This document shows positions 29,347 through 38,823 of a stretch of 64,000 nt of DNA, in pieces. The DNA comes from Staphylococcus nepalensis. GTDB taxonomy: Bacteria > Bacillota > Bacilli > Staphylococcales > Staphylococcaceae. Location of the stretch: positions 372,001 through 436,000 of the forward strand of contig NZ_BMCF01000002.1 of assembly GCF_014635045.1 (NCBI RefSeq), given 5' to 3'. The notes below the pieces were generated by a model. That model was not told where the DNA came from. It saw only the letters and a list, made by a program, of their open reading frames with translations, and searched no databases. The translations under genes were made by a program, and so were the position numbers. How positions within the stretch are numbered: position 1 is the stretch's first letter; every line of letters starts with the position of its first letter.

Positions 29347-29784
29347 ATGAATGCATATGAAGCTTATATGAACGAACTTGCTACTCAAATGCGTAGCGAA
29401 TTAACAGAGCATGATTTTAATAGTTTAGAATCTGCAGATGAAGTAAATGATTTTATGAAAAACGTATCTGAAGATGAAACTACTTTTGTTGTAATTAATT
29501 CGACTTGTGGATGTGCTGCTGGTTTAGCGAGGCCTGCAGCAGTAACAGTTGCAGAGCAAAACGATAAAAAGCCTACACATAAAATAACTGTTTTCGCAGG
29601 TCAAGATAAAGAAGCAACTGAAGCAATGCGTTCTTTTATACAACAAGCACCATCTAGCCCATCTTATGCGCTGTTTAAAGGAGAAGAATTAAAACACTTT
29701 ATCCCGCGTGAACATATAGAAGGAAGAGATATTCAAGATATTTGCATGGATATTAAAGATGCATTTGATGATTATTGCGATTAA
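29347..29784 (+). CDS. brxA: Bacilliredoxin BrxA (YphP family)
   Basis: A 145-residue thiol-disulfide exchange protein of the YphP/YqiW family with the active-site CGC motif in [14 protein letters not shown] (about 52-65). Bacilliredoxins remove bacillithiol from S-bacillithiolated proteins after oxidative stress, and so work with the thiol made through bshA earlier in this window. The ATG at 29347 follows TAGGAGTG and is chosen over an in-frame ATG at 29290 that lies inside cvfC. In S. aureus brxA also lies near thyA. It closes the operon at a terminator. Confidence 0.92.
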   Translation: MNAYEAYMNELATQMRSELTEHDFNSLESADEVNDFMKNVSEDETTFVVINSTCGCAAGLARPAAVTVAEQNDKKPTHKITVFAGQDKEATEAMRSFIQQAPSSPSYALFKGEELKHFIPREHIEGRDIQDICMDIKDAFDDYCD

Positions 29785-29825
29785 TCATCAACCTATCAAA
29801 TCATTTTATACGTAGTTACTTAAAC

Positions 29826-29856
29826 GAGGCTGGGGCATAAATAATGTCTCAGCCTC
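29826..29856 (+). terminator. Terminator-type hairpin after brxA
   Basis: GAGGCTGGGGCAT pairs with ATGTCTCAGCCTC (two G-U pairs), 5-nt loop. This GAGGCTGGG...CAGCCTC hairpin is a form common after staphylococcal genes. No strong T tract follows. Confidence 0.7.
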
Positions 29857-30260
29857 AAATAGCATATAGAGAACGCAAAGCTAGCATAAAATATAAAGCG
29901 CTGCGCTAAAGCATTACTTTTTCTTTTATGTTATTTATAAAAATATGTAGTCCTTACGTGCGTGTTCTAACACTTATATTCCTTCTTCTTAAGTTAATGA
30001 TACTTATGTATAGAGCCTTGAATTATGTTGTTCTCTATGAAAAAGAATCAGCACCTTAAATCTTGTATGCTTTTTATGAACCATCTTTGCTTAGTGAGAT
30101 AACAAAAACCATTAAAACGGTAATTTCGTTCTCGACTCTGCTTAATCACTTACATACATTCATTTTATTTAAACTTGTATATTATTTTTTACACTATCAA
30201 AGGTTATCTCTTTAAATTATCCGCATTTTAAAATATGATTAAACCTAAATAACATTACTA
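29857..30260. other. Gene-free stretch upstream of thyA
   Basis: About 400 bp with no supported gene in any frame. An AGCGCTGCGCT palindrome-like run lies at about 29911-29923. ATAGAGAAC at about 29866 recurs inverted as GTTCTCTAT at about 30030, possibly traces of a decayed repeat. No convincing promoter hexamers were found for thyA. Confidence 0.45.
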
Positions 30261-30280
30261 TTGAAAGGAGTGTGGGAGTC

Positions 30281-31237
30281 ATGTTAAATACATTTGACCA
30301 AGCATACCACAATCTTTGTACGGAGATATTAGAAATTGGCAAACAAAAAGATGACCGCACAAATACAGGTACTATTTCCAAATTTGGACATCAATTGAGA
30401 TTTGATTTATCAAAAGGATTTCCCTTATTAACGACTAAGAAAGTATCTTTTAAATTGATTGCTACTGAACTACTTTGGTTTATTAAAGGCGATACAAATA
30501 TCAAATATTTACTTCAATATAATAATAATATATGGAATGAATGGGCGTTTGAAAATTATATAAAATCGGACGAATATACAGGACCTGATATGGCAAATTT
30601 CGGTCACAGAGCTCAAACAGATGATGCATTTAAAGAAGTATACCAAGAAGAAATGCGTAAATTTAAAGCATTAATCTTAAACAATCCTGATTTTGCAACA
30701 AAATATGGCGATTTAGGTAATGTTTATGGTAAACAATGGCGAGATTGGGAAGATAAAAATGGTAACCATTTTGACCAATTAAAAACAATAATTGAGCAAA
30801 TTAAAAAAAATCCCAATTCAAGACGCCATATTATTTCTGCTTGGAATCCTACAGAAATAGATACAATGGCTTTACCACCTTGTCATACAATGTTCCAATT
30901 CTATGTCCAAGACGGTAAATTAAGTTGTCAACTATACCAAAGAAGTGCAGATATCTTTTTAGGTGTACCATTTAATATCGCAAGCTATAGTTTATTAACT
31001 CATCTAGTCGCTAAAGAATGTGGTTTAGAAGTTGGGGAATTTATCCACACATTTGGTGACGCGCATATTTACTCAAATCATATTGATGCGATTGAAACAC
31101 AATTATCTAGAAATAGCTTCGAACCACCACAACTTAAAATTAATTCAAATGCTTCTATATTTGAAATTAATTATGAAGATTTAGAAATAGTTAATTATCA
31201 ATCTCATCCTGCAATTAAAGCGCCAATCGCTGTATAA
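30281..31237 (+). CDS. thyA: Thymidylate synthase
   Basis: Makes dTMP from dUMP with methylene-tetrahydrofolate. The 318-residue protein carries the catalytic cysteine in [13 protein letters not shown], the nucleotide-binding [21 protein letters not shown], and the folate-site arginine near [11 protein letters not shown]. The large insert between about residues 90 and 140 is normal for the long ThyA form of staphylococci. The ATG at 30281 is preferred over a GTG at 30272, with AAAGGAG upstream. folA follows, the usual pairing, since ThyA produces the dihydrofolate that FolA reduces. Confidence 0.96.
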   Translation: MLNTFDQAYHNLCTEILEIGKQKDDRTNTGTISKFGHQLRFDLSKGFPLLTTKKVSFKLIATELLWFIKGDTNIKYLLQYNNNIWNEWAFENYIKSDEYTGPDMANFGHRAQTDDAFKEVYQEEMRKFKALILNNPDFATKYGDLGNVYGKQWRDWEDKNGNHFDQLKTIIEQIKKNPNSRRHIISAWNPTEIDTMALPPCHTMFQFYVQDGKLSCQLYQRSADIFLGVPFNIASYSLLTHLVAKECGLEVGEFIHTFGDAHIYSNHIDAIETQLSRNSFEPPQLKINSNASIFEINYEDLEIVNYQSHPAIKAPIAV

Positions 31238-31294
31238 ATTTGGCCACTGTTTAATTTTAGCTTTAGCTAATCTATAATATTTAAGTAAGTATAA

Positions 31295-31822
<528 letters not shown>

Positions 31823-31834
31823 GAGGATAAGATA

Positions 31835-32671
31835 ATGAAAACAAAAATTGTGACTGATTCAACATCAGATTTATCACATATTTATTTAAAAGATAATGAA
31901 ATACACGTCATCCCGCTTAATTTAACCATTGACGGTGACACTTTTGTAGATCAAGTAGATATTTCCTCTGAAGCATTTATTCAAAAAATAGAAAATGATG
32001 CCGACGTTAAAACAAGTCAACCTGCAATCGGTAAATTCATTGAACTATATGATGAATTAGGTAAAGATGGTTCTGCAATCATTAGTATTCACATGACTTC
32101 AGGATTAAGTGGCACGTATCAAACAGCATTACAAGCAAGCCAAATGACCGATAGTAAAGTAACAGTGATTGATTCAAAATCTATTTCATTTGGACTCGGT
32201 TACCAAGTTCAACATGTTGTAGATTGGAATAATCAAGGGTTTTCATCAGAAGAAATTGAATCGAAAATTAGTGATTTACAAAAAAATATAAAGTTATACG
32301 TTGTGATCGGACAATTAAACCAATTAATTAAAGGCGGTAGAATTAGTAAAACTAAAGGATTAATTGGAAATATGATGAAAATTAAACCAATTGGCACATT
32401 AATTGATGGTAATATTGAATTAATTCATAACTCACGTACTCAAAATGGCAGCATTCAATTTTTGAAAAAGGAAATTAGTGCTTTTATCGGGGACAAGAAA
32501 ATTAAATCCATTGGTATTGCACATGCTAATATTATAGAATTTGTCGATAAAATTAAAAAGCATTTTTCTGAAGAATTTAATTTTTCTCAATTTGATACGA
32601 ACGTCACGACTCCTATTATATCCACACATACTGGCCAAGGTGCGATAGGCTTAGTTGTATTAAAATCATAA
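31835..32671 (+). CDS. fakB2: DegV-family fatty acid-binding protein (FakB2-like)
   Basis: FakB proteins present a fatty acid to the kinase FakA so that host fatty acids enter phospholipid. The 278-residue DegV protein has VTDSTSDLS at the start, [11 protein letters not shown] (about 88-98) and the ligand-site segment [19 protein letters not shown] (about 169-187). By position right after folA it corresponds to the S. aureus FakB2, which prefers unsaturated acids; that preference is inferred from synteny only. RBS TAGGAGGA. It ends before a terminator. Confidence 0.87.
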   Translation: MKTKIVTDSTSDLSHIYLKDNEIHVIPLNLTIDGDTFVDQVDISSEAFIQKIENDADVKTSQPAIGKFIELYDELGKDGSAIISIHMTSGLSGTYQTALQASQMTDSKVTVIDSKSISFGLGYQVQHVVDWNNQGFSSEEIESKISDLQKNIKLYVVIGQLNQLIKGGRISKTKGLIGNMMKIKPIGTLIDGNIELIHNSRTQNGSIQFLKKEISAFIGDKKIKSIGIAHANIIEFVDKIKKHFSEEFNFSQFDTNVTTPIISTHTGQGAIGLVVLKS

Positions 32672-32684
32672 ATTCATATATAAT

Positions 32685-32719
32685 AGTATCAAAATAAATT
32701 ATTTATTTTGATGCTTTTT
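32685..32719 (+). terminator. Intrinsic terminator after fakB2
   Basis: An AT-rich stem of at least 12 bp: AGTATCAAAATAAA / TTTATTTTGATGCT, with a T tract TTTTT after it. Confidence 0.75.
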
Positions 32720-32798
32720 AAACCTTTAAAACAATTTAATGGCGTATCCCTTAAAATAATGATAACTTTATGACAAGATAGTAAAAAGGAGGTATATC

Positions 32799-33326
32799 AT
32801 GGCATATGCAACATTAGCTGGAGGATGTTTCTGGTGTTTGGTAAAACCATTCACTTCTTATCCGGGTATAGAAAATGTTGTTTCAGGTTATAGTGGTGGA
32901 CATGTCGAAAATCCTACTTATGAAAGTGTGAGCACCGGACAAACCGGACACGTTGAGGCAGTACAAATCACGTATAATCCTGAAATTACTTCCTTCGAAA
33001 ACATTTTAGATGTTTACTTTAAAACATTTGACCCAACGGATAATGGCGGCCAATTCTTTGATAGAGGCGAACATTATCAACCAGCCATTTTTTATCATAA
33101 CGAAGACCAAAAAAAAGCTGCAGAAGCAAAAATTCAAGATTTAAACGAACAAGCTATATTTAATAATCCTGTTATTACGCCCGTAAAACCATATAAAAAT
33201 TTCTATCCAGCTGAATCATATCATCAAGACTATTATAAAAAGAATCCATTACATTATGAACAATATCAACGAGGTTCTGGCAGAAAAGGCTTTATAGAAA
33301 AACACTGGGGGAAACAAAATGATTAA
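32799..33326 (+). CDS. msrA: Peptide methionine-S-sulfoxide reductase
   Basis: Reduces the S-form of oxidised methionine in proteins. The 175-residue protein has the catalytic motif GGCFWC (about 8-13; here followed by LVKPF), and the FDPTDNGGQFFDRGEHYQPAIFY block typical of MsrA (about 75-97, split for reading). The C-terminal tail lacks extra recycling cysteines, so reduction probably uses the GGCFWC pair or thioredoxin in another way. RBS AAGGAGG. It overlaps msrB by 8 bp. Confidence 0.94.
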   Translation: MAYATLAGGCFWCLVKPFTSYPGIENVVSGYSGGHVENPTYESVSTGQTGHVEAVQITYNPEITSFENILDVYFKTFDPTDNGGQFFDRGEHYQPAIFYHNEDQKKAAEAKIQDLNEQAIFNNPVITPVKPYKNFYPAESYHQDYYKKNPLHYEQYQRGSGRKGFIEKHWGKQND

Positions 33327-33747
33327 AAAAAATAAAAGCGATTTAACAGAAATGGAATATTTAGTTACTCAAGAAGCGGGAACCGAACCACCTTTTCAAA
33401 ATGAATATTGGAACCACTTTGAAAAAGGTGTATATGTTGATAAAATTTCTGGGAAACCTCTATTTACCTCAGAAGAAAAATTCGAATCAGATTGTGGTTG
33501 GCCTAGTTTCTCTAAAGCTTTAGCTGATGACGAAATTATAGAGCTTGTAGATAAAACATTTGGTATGGTGCGTACAGAAGTAAGATCTGAAGATGCTAAC
33601 AGTCATTTGGGACACGTTTTCAATGATGGACCAAAAGAAAGTGGCGGTCTAAGATATTGCATTAACTCAGCAGCAGTACAATTTATACCATACGAAAAGT
33701 TAGAAGAATTGGGTTATGGAGATTTAATACCACATTTTGAAAAATAA
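33319..33747 (+). CDS. msrB: Peptide methionine-R-sulfoxide reductase
   Basis: Reduces the R-form of oxidised methionine. The 142-residue protein has the catalytic cysteine in [13 protein letters not shown] (about 116) and a likely resolving cysteine in [13 protein letters not shown]. The two CxxC pairs that bind structural zinc in many MsrB enzymes are absent: these are the only two cysteines. It overlaps msrA by 8 bp and is followed 14 bp later by crr, an operon also seen in S. aureus. Confidence 0.94.
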   Translation: MIKKNKSDLTEMEYLVTQEAGTEPPFQNEYWNHFEKGVYVDKISGKPLFTSEEKFESDCGWPSFSKALADDEIIELVDKTFGMVRTEVRSEDANSHLGHVFNDGPKESGGLRYCINSAAVQFIPYEKLEELGYGDLIPHFEK

Positions 33748-33761
33748 GGAGCGAACAAGAC

Positions 33762-34265
33762 ATGTTTAAAAAATTATTTGGTAAAGGTAAAGAAGTTAAT
33801 AAAGAGATTGCTATTTATACACCCATTACTGGTGAATATGTGAAAATAGAAGACATTCCAGACCCTGTTTTCGCACAAAAGATGATGGGAGAAGGCTTTG
33901 GTGTCAATCCTACAGAAGGTGAAGTCGTATCTCCAATTAATGGTAAAGTAGATAATATCTTCCCAACTAAACATGCTATTGGGTTACAAGCTGATAACGG
34001 GCTTGAATTGCTCGTACACGTAGGTTTAGATACTGTACAGCTTGACGGTGAAGGTTTTGAGGTACTAGTTGAAAGTGGTGACACTGTTAATATCGGAGAT
34101 CCGTTATTACGTTTTGATTTAAATTATATTAAAGAAAATGCTAAATCAGTTATTTCTCCTATCATTATTACAAATTCAGACAACACATCTGCAATTGCCG
34201 TTGCAGAAGATTTAAATTCAGTATCAAAAGGCGAAACTAAAATAGTTGATGTGACAATGAATTAA
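33762..34265 (+). CDS. crr: PTS glucose-type EIIA component
   Basis: A 167-residue free-standing EIIA-Glc domain. The phosphorylated histidine is in [16 protein letters not shown] (about 86-101), the second active-site histidine in FPTKHAIGL, with the conserved GEGF and GDPLLRFD turns. It passes phosphate from HPr to EIIB domains of sugar permeases. Its place at the end of a sulfoxide reductase operon rather than with a permease is the usual staphylococcal arrangement. RBS AAGGAGCG. The stop overlaps the next ATG by 1 bp. Confidence 0.92.
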   Translation: MFKKLFGKGKEVNKEIAIYTPITGEYVKIEDIPDPVFAQKMMGEGFGVNPTEGEVVSPINGKVDNIFPTKHAIGLQADNGLELLVHVGLDTVQLDGEGFEVLVESGDTVNIGDPLLRFDLNYIKENAKSVISPIIITNSDNTSAIAVAEDLNSVSKGETKIVDVTMN

Positions 34266-34486
34266 TGAAAGATCATTCATTTTATCAATTTGCATTAACC
34301 GCACGTGGTAGAAAAGATGAAAAAGGCGAATTAGCAGAAGAAATATTTGATGATTTGTCTTTTCCAAGACAAGAAAAAGATTTTCACATATTATCAGATT
34401 ATATTGAAATGCAAGGAAACTATACTGTTTCAATGTCTGTATTTGATAGTTTGTATGAAGAGTATACTGAATGGTTAAAATTTTAA
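34265..34486 (+). CDS. yozE: YozE/UPF0346-family small protein
   Basis: A 73-residue protein of the DUF1250/YozE (UPF0346) family, a small helical fold related to SAM-like domains. [25 protein letters not shown] at the start and [22 protein letters not shown] near the end are typical (each shorter than the family alignment). The function is unknown. Its ATG overlaps the crr stop (TAATG), so it is translationally coupled. Confidence 0.88.
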   Translation: MKDHSFYQFALTARGRKDEKGELAEEIFDDLSFPRQEKDFHILSDYIEMQGNYTVSMSVFDSLYEEYTEWLKF

Positions 34487-34549
34487 TTTTAGTTTATATT
34501 TGAGAGTATATATCAAAGTGTATTAAAATAATAAAGTATCATAGAGAGT

Positions 34550-34588
34550 GCTGGGGTTAATCTTTAATGATTCAATCCCAGCTACTTT
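34550..34588 (+). terminator. Terminator-type hairpin after yozE
   Basis: A 9-bp stem GCTGGGGTT / AATCCCAGC (one G-U) with a 15-nt loop, followed by TACTTTT. Confidence 0.7.
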
Positions 34589-34647
34589 TATTTCCAACTA
34601 AATGAAATTTTGATATGAATTATACATACGCATTAGGAAGTGATTAA

Positions 34648-36129
34648 ATGTCGGAACGTTCAGACATCCAAAATGAAAATAATAAAGCGCCCGGTAACGA
34701 AGAGACAAACACACAATACTTACCAAAAAGAATGAATTTCAAACGTAAACACTTTATCTTAATATTAATAAGCACGATACTTATCACAGTAGTCATAACT
34801 GTGTTTGCAACTATAGGTATTAGTCATTGGGCTAGCGGTCTTGATGGAAATCAAAGAACAGAAATGAAAAAAGTTGAAGAAGTTTATAAAATTTTAAATA
34901 ATGAATATTATAAGAATACCGATTCAGAAAAGCTATCTGAAGCAGCAATTAAAGGTATGGTTAAAGACTTAGACGATCCATACTCAGAGTTTATGACCAA
35001 AAAAGAGACTAAATCATTTAATGAGGACGTTTCAGGTGATTTTGTAGGGATTGGTGCAGAAATGCAAAAAAAAGGCGATACCATACAAATTACAAGTCCA
35101 ATAAAAGATTCTCCTGCTGATAAAGCAGGCATTCAACCAAAGGATACCGTGACTAAAGTAGATGGCAAATCTATTAAAGGCCAGCCTTTAGAAGCTATCG
35201 TCAAAAAAGTGCGTGGTAAACAAGGTACGGAAGTAACCCTTACAATCGAAAGAGAGGGTCAAGCACATGAAATTTCAATTAAAAGAGATAAAATACATGT
35301 TAAAAGCGTAGAATACGAAAAACAAGGCAATGTAGGTGTATTTACAATAAATAAATTCCAAAATAGTACATCTGGTGAATTAAAATCTTTAATTATCAAA
35401 GCACATAAAGATGGCATACGTAAAATTGTTTTAGATTTACGTAATAATCCAGGTGGTTTACTTGATGAAGCTGTGAAAATGGTCAACATTTTTGTAGATA
35501 AAGGTAAAACTGCAGTACAACTTGAAAAAGGCGACCATAAAGAACAAATTAAAACTTCAAATGATGCTTCAAAAGAAGCTAAAGACATGGATGTTTCTAT
35601 TTTAGTAAATAAAGGCTCCGCTAGTGCTTCAGAAGTGTTTACAGGTGCTATGAGAGATTATGACAAAGCAAAAGTATACGGTTCAAAAACGTTTGGCAAA
35701 GGGATTGTACAAACTACACATGAATTTAATGATGGTTCCCTGTTGAAATTTACTAATATGAAGTGGCTGACACCTAAATCTCATTACATTCATGGTAAAG
35801 GAATCAAACCTGATGTAAAAATTGATGAACCTGAATATCAATCATTAAATGTTATTCCGAATACTAAGACATATCAATTGGATGATCAAGACAAGCATAT
35901 TAAAACGATAAAAGTAGGGCTTTCAGCTTTAGGTTACCAAACAAATAATAAATCTCAAACTTTTGATGAAAATTTAGCAGATGCTATTAAAACATTCCAA
36001 AAAGATAATCGACTAACAGTGAATGGAAAATTTGATAAACAGACAAATAATAAATTCACTCAAGCTTTAGTTGACAAAGCGAATAAAGAAGATACCGTGT
36101 TACAAACTTTACTAAAAAAATTAAAATAA
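34648..36129 (+). CDS. ctpA: Carboxy-terminal processing serine protease
   Basis: A membrane-anchored S41 protease of 493 residues. It has one N-terminal span (about 35-58), a PDZ domain (about 130-205) with GIGAEM and the APADKAGI-like SPADKAGIQ, the catalytic core with NPGGLLDEA and serine/lysine by pattern at about Ser326 (NKGSASASE) and Lys351 (FGKGIVQ), and a C-terminal peptidoglycan-binding domain (about 415-480). In S. aureus CtpA sits at the cell wall and affects stress survival and virulence. RBS AGGAAGTG. The following acetyltransferase gene is 21 bp away. Confidence 0.92.
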   Translation: MSERSDIQNENNKAPGNEETNTQYLPKRMNFKRKHFILILISTILITVVITVFATIGISHWASGLDGNQRTEMKKVEEVYKILNNEYYKNTDSEKLSEAAIKGMVKDLDDPYSEFMTKKETKSFNEDVSGDFVGIGAEMQKKGDTIQITSPIKDSPADKAGIQPKDTVTKVDGKSIKGQPLEAIVKKVRGKQGTEVTLTIEREGQAHEISIKRDKIHVKSVEYEKQGNVGVFTINKFQNSTSGELKSLIIKAHKDGIRKIVLDLRNNPGGLLDEAVKMVNIFVDKGKTAVQLEKGDHKEQIKTSNDASKEAKDMDVSILVNKGSASASEVFTGAMRDYDKAKVYGSKTFGKGIVQTTHEFNDGSLLKFTNMKWLTPKSHYIHGKGIKPDVKIDEPEYQSLNVIPNTKTYQLDDQDKHIKTIKVGLSALGYQTNNKSQTFDENLADAIKTFQKDNRLTVNGKFDKQTNNKFTQALVDKANKEDTVLQTLLKKLK

Positions 36130-36150
36130 CATCAAAGAGGTGTAAATTTT

Positions 36151-36660
36151 ATGATTAGACTTGGTACAAAAGCAGACTTACCAGCAATTTTAAACATTGT
36201 TAACGAAGCAAAAGCAATCATGAGACAAGATGGCAATCATCAGTGGGATGAACAATATCCCTTAGAAACACATTTCGAAGAAGATATTAAAAAAAAATCA
36301 CTCTTTGTGCTTGAAGCAAATTCGACTATTTTTGCATTTATAGTTGTCGACCAACAGCAACCTGAATGGTATGATGAACTAGCGTGGCCAATTGATAGAA
36401 ATAGCGCGTATGTTATTCACAGATTAGCGGCTTCTTCAAAGTTAAAAGGTGCTGCAACAAAGTTATTTAATTATGCAGTTAATCTTGCACTAAATAACGA
36501 TATTCATGTAATATTAACAGATACTTTTGCATTAAATAAACGCGCACAAGGTTTATTCAAAAAATTTGACTTTACCAAAGTAGGTGAAGTCAATATTGAT
36601 TACCCTCCTTTTGATAAAGGAGAACCATTCTATGCCTATTATAAAAATTTAGAAGAATAG
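36151..36660 (+). CDS. GNAT-family acetyltransferase
   Basis: A 169-residue GNAT fold protein: TKADLPAILNIVNEAKAIM at the start, HRLAASSKLKGAATKLFNYAV as the acetyl-CoA-binding region (the loop RxxGxG/A appears in the degenerate form KLKGAA), and a C-terminal beta-sheet ending FYAYYKNLEE. The substrate is unknown. RBS AAAGAGGTG. It lies between ctpA and murG with 21- and 10-bp spacings, so it is in the same operon. Confidence 0.82.
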   Translation: MIRLGTKADLPAILNIVNEAKAIMRQDGNHQWDEQYPLETHFEEDIKKKSLFVLEANSTIFAFIVVDQQQPEWYDELAWPIDRNSAYVIHRLAASSKLKGAATKLFNYAVNLALNNDIHVILTDTFALNKRAQGLFKKFDFTKVGEVNIDYPPFDKGEPFYAYYKNLEE

Positions 36661-36670
36661 AGGTAATATT

Positions 36671-37744
36671 ATGACAAAAATCGCATTCACCGGCGGCGGC
36701 ACTGTTGGACATGTTTCAGTAAATCTAAGCTTGATACCAACAGCTTTAGAAGAAGGTCATGAAGCTTTTTATATCGGGTCCAAAAAAGGTATGGAGCGTG
36801 AAATGATTGAGTCTCAATTACCACAAATAAAATATCATACAATCTCGAGTGGTAAATTAAGACGGTATATCTCTTTTGAAAATATAAAAGATATTTTTAA
36901 AGTATTAAAAGGTATTTTCGATGCGCGCCGTATTTTAAAAAAAGAAAAACCTGATTTATTATTTTCAAAAGGTGGTTTCGTATCTGTACCAGTAGTTATT
37001 GCCGCTAAATCCTTAAAAATACCAACAATTATCCATGAGTCTGATTTAACACCTGGACTAGCCAATAAAATCGCGCTCAAATTTGCTCAAAAGATTTATA
37101 CAACATTTGAAGATACATTACAATACCTTCCAAAAGACAAAGCAGATTTTGTTGGTGCAACAGTCCGAGAAGATTTAAAATCTGGCGATAAAAATAGAGG
37201 GTACCAACTTACAGAATTTAAAGATGATAAAAAAGTGTTGTTAATCATGGGAGGCAGTCTCGGTAGTAAAAAGCTAAATGAGATTATTAGAGATAATTTG
37301 GATGCACTACAAAAAGATTACCAGGTTATCCATTTAACTGGTAAAGGGTTATTAGACCAAAATTTGGTAAATAAACCAGGTTACGTTCAATTTGAATTTG
37401 TTAAAGATGATTTAACAGACTTACTAGCCATTACAGATACTGTTATTAGTCGTGCTGGTTCTAACGCTATTTATGAATTTTTAGCACTTAGAATCCCTAT
37501 GCTATTAATTCCTTTAGGCCTTGATCAATCTCGTGGAGATCAGATTGATAACGCGAAAAATTTCGCGTCTAAAGGCTTTGGTAGAACCATTCCAGAAGAC
37601 ACATTAACTGAATATCAACTGATAAATCAGTTAAATGACATTGAAAATAACCGTGATTCAATTATAACTCAAATGCAAACATATAAAGAAAGTTTTACAC
37701 GTCAAGATTTATTTCATAAAATTATTAAAGATGCAACAAAATGA
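36671..37744 (+). CDS. murG: UDP-GlcNAc:lipid I GlcNAc transferase
   Basis: MurG converts lipid I to lipid II on the inner face of the membrane. The 357-residue GT28 protein shows FTGGGTVGHVSVNLSLIP (about 6-23; the usual GGTGGH loop appears as GGGTVGH, as in staphylococci), KGGFVSVPVVIAAK (about 98-111), MGGSLGSKKLNE (about 192-203) and SRAGSNAIYEFLAL (about 261-274) with the UDP-binding region. RBS AGAGGT. Its product is the substrate of PBP2, encoded earlier in the window. Confidence 0.95.
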   Translation: MTKIAFTGGGTVGHVSVNLSLIPTALEEGHEAFYIGSKKGMEREMIESQLPQIKYHTISSGKLRRYISFENIKDIFKVLKGIFDARRILKKEKPDLLFSKGGFVSVPVVIAAKSLKIPTIIHESDLTPGLANKIALKFAQKIYTTFEDTLQYLPKDKADFVGATVREDLKSGDKNRGYQLTEFKDDKKVLLIMGGSLGSKKLNEIIRDNLDALQKDYQVIHLTGKGLLDQNLVNKPGYVQFEFVKDDLTDLLAITDTVISRAGSNAIYEFLALRIPMLLIPLGLDQSRGDQIDNAKNFASKGFGRTIPEDTLTEYQLINQLNDIENNRDSIITQMQTYKESFTRQDLFHKIIKDATK

Positions 37745-37762
37745 TGAAAGGGAGGTTTTGCA

Positions 37763-38377
37763 ATGAGTCGTTGGAAAAGAATAAGCTTACTTATCATTTT
37801 CACCTTAATATTTGGTATCATTGCATCCTTTCATGAATCTAGATTAGGAAAATGGATAGATAATGAAGTCTATGAATTTATATATGCTTCAGAAAGTTTT
37901 ATCACAACTACTTTTTTTCTAGGAGTAACTAAAATAGGTGAAGTATGGGCGATGGTTTGTTTATCACTTCTATTAATTGCTTATTTAATGCTCAAAAAAC
38001 TAAACATTGAAGCATTGTTTTTTGCAATTGCTATGAGTTTATCAAGCACATTAAACCCTTTGTTAAAAAATATATTTGATAGAGAACGCCCTACACTCTT
38101 ACGTCTGATAGATATTTCAGGTTTTAGTTTTCCAAGTGGGCATGCTATGGGTTCTGCAGCGTTCTTTGGTAGCACAATATACATCGCTAATCGTGTCCTG
38201 AAAGGAAAAACAAAGGGTGTCATGATAGGTCTTTCAGCGTTATTTATACTCTTGATATCATCATCAAGAGTATATCTAGGCGTTCATTACCCTACAGATA
38301 TTATTGCTGGTATTATCGGAGGCACTTTTTGTGTGGTATTATCCACGTTGATCCTAAGACATAACTTAAAAATATAA
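37763..38377 (+). CDS. PAP2-family lipid phosphatase
   Basis: A 204-residue membrane protein with about six spans and a full PAP2 signature: KNIFDRERP (motif 1), SFPSGHAMGSAAF (motif 2) and SSRVYLGVHYPTDIIAG (motif 3). Such enzymes dephosphorylate undecaprenyl or phosphatidylglycerol phosphates; annotations of the S. aureus gene as pgpB are by similarity. RBS AGGGAGG. It begins 18 bp after murG and ends that operon; a terminator follows. Confidence 0.88.
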   Translation: MSRWKRISLLIIFTLIFGIIASFHESRLGKWIDNEVYEFIYASESFITTTFFLGVTKIGEVWAMVCLSLLLIAYLMLKKLNIEALFFAIAMSLSSTLNPLLKNIFDRERPTLLRLIDISGFSFPSGHAMGSAAFFGSTIYIANRVLKGKTKGVMIGLSALFILLISSSRVYLGVHYPTDIIAGIIGGTFCVVLSTLILRHNLKI

Positions 38378-38438
38378 GCATTTATATGCACCCAACTAGA
38401 AAACGACATGCGTTTATCATCAATTAAAACGCAATAAA

Positions 38439-38472
38439 AAATAAGCTAGACGTGAAACCGTCTAGCTTATTT
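38439..38472 (+). terminator. Terminator of the ctpA-murG-PAP2 operon
   Basis: A 14-bp stem AAATAAGCTAGACG / CGTCTAGCTTATTT with a 6-nt loop, then TCTATTG. The arm ends are A/T-rich, so it may also act on reverse transcripts. Confidence 0.82.
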
Positions 38473-38492
38473 CTATTGTGTCAAAAATTATT

Positions 38493-38654
38493 ACAAAAAC
38501 CGATTTTACACTGTAAAACCGGTCTTTATATATACGTTGTCTCGCAACGTTAGTCTTTTACGGGCATATAAAAGGGGATATTTGTGAAAATGATCAATCC
38601 TATTAAACAAATATGTGTGGGGGGAATGTCTATATAGTATTGATAATCATTTTC
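38493..38654 (-). ncRNA. isrR: Candidate IsrR: Fur-controlled iron-sparing small RNA
   Basis: A reverse-strand transcript of about 160 nt is predicted from a perfect promoter (see next entry) to a strong terminator: ACCGGTTTTAC / GTAAAATCGGT (one mismatch) with an AGT loop and then TTTTT, at 38523-38495. Just before it is a hairpin ACGTTG / CAACGT (38550-38534). The RNA contains three cytosine-rich patches, CCCCCC at 38624-38619, CCCC at 38577-38574 and GCCCG at 38565-38561. S. aureus IsrR is known as a Fur-repressed RNA of about 174 nt with C-rich regions that block translation of iron-using enzymes; I recall it in the arlR-pgpB gap, the same place. Identity is inference from these agreements. 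Confidence 0.85.
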
Positions 38655-38688
38655 AATTACATTATACAACATTGAGAATAATTGTCAA
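38641..38688 (-). promoter_or_regulatory. Consensus promoter with two Fur boxes (isrR)
   Basis: On the reverse strand TTGACA (38688-38683), 16 bp, TATAAT (38666-38661): both hexamers are perfect. Two Fur boxes of the TGATAATNATTATCA type flank it: TGAGAATAATTGTCA (38673-38687, two mismatches) covers the -35 region, and TGATAATCATTTTCA (38641-38655, one mismatch) covers the start point. Iron-bound Fur should therefore shut the promoter. A weaker forward promoter pair (TTGATA 38640, TATACA 38663) overlaps. Confidence 0.88.
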
Positions 38689-38823
38689 TTAGAATCATGA
38701 AAAAATTTAACATTAATTTTTTAGTTTTTTTGTATCAATGCCAATCATCATTTTATGCCTTTCACACCTAGATACTTTCTCTATACAGTCATTTCATATA
38801 TTATATATTTTGAGGTGTAACTA

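Noticed and set aside
38641..38687. Fur boxes as control of arlRS
   Set aside because: They are about 140-180 bp from the arlR ATG and overlap a perfect promoter that points the other way; control of the reverse RNA is the simpler reading. A weak forward promoter pair leaves some doubt.
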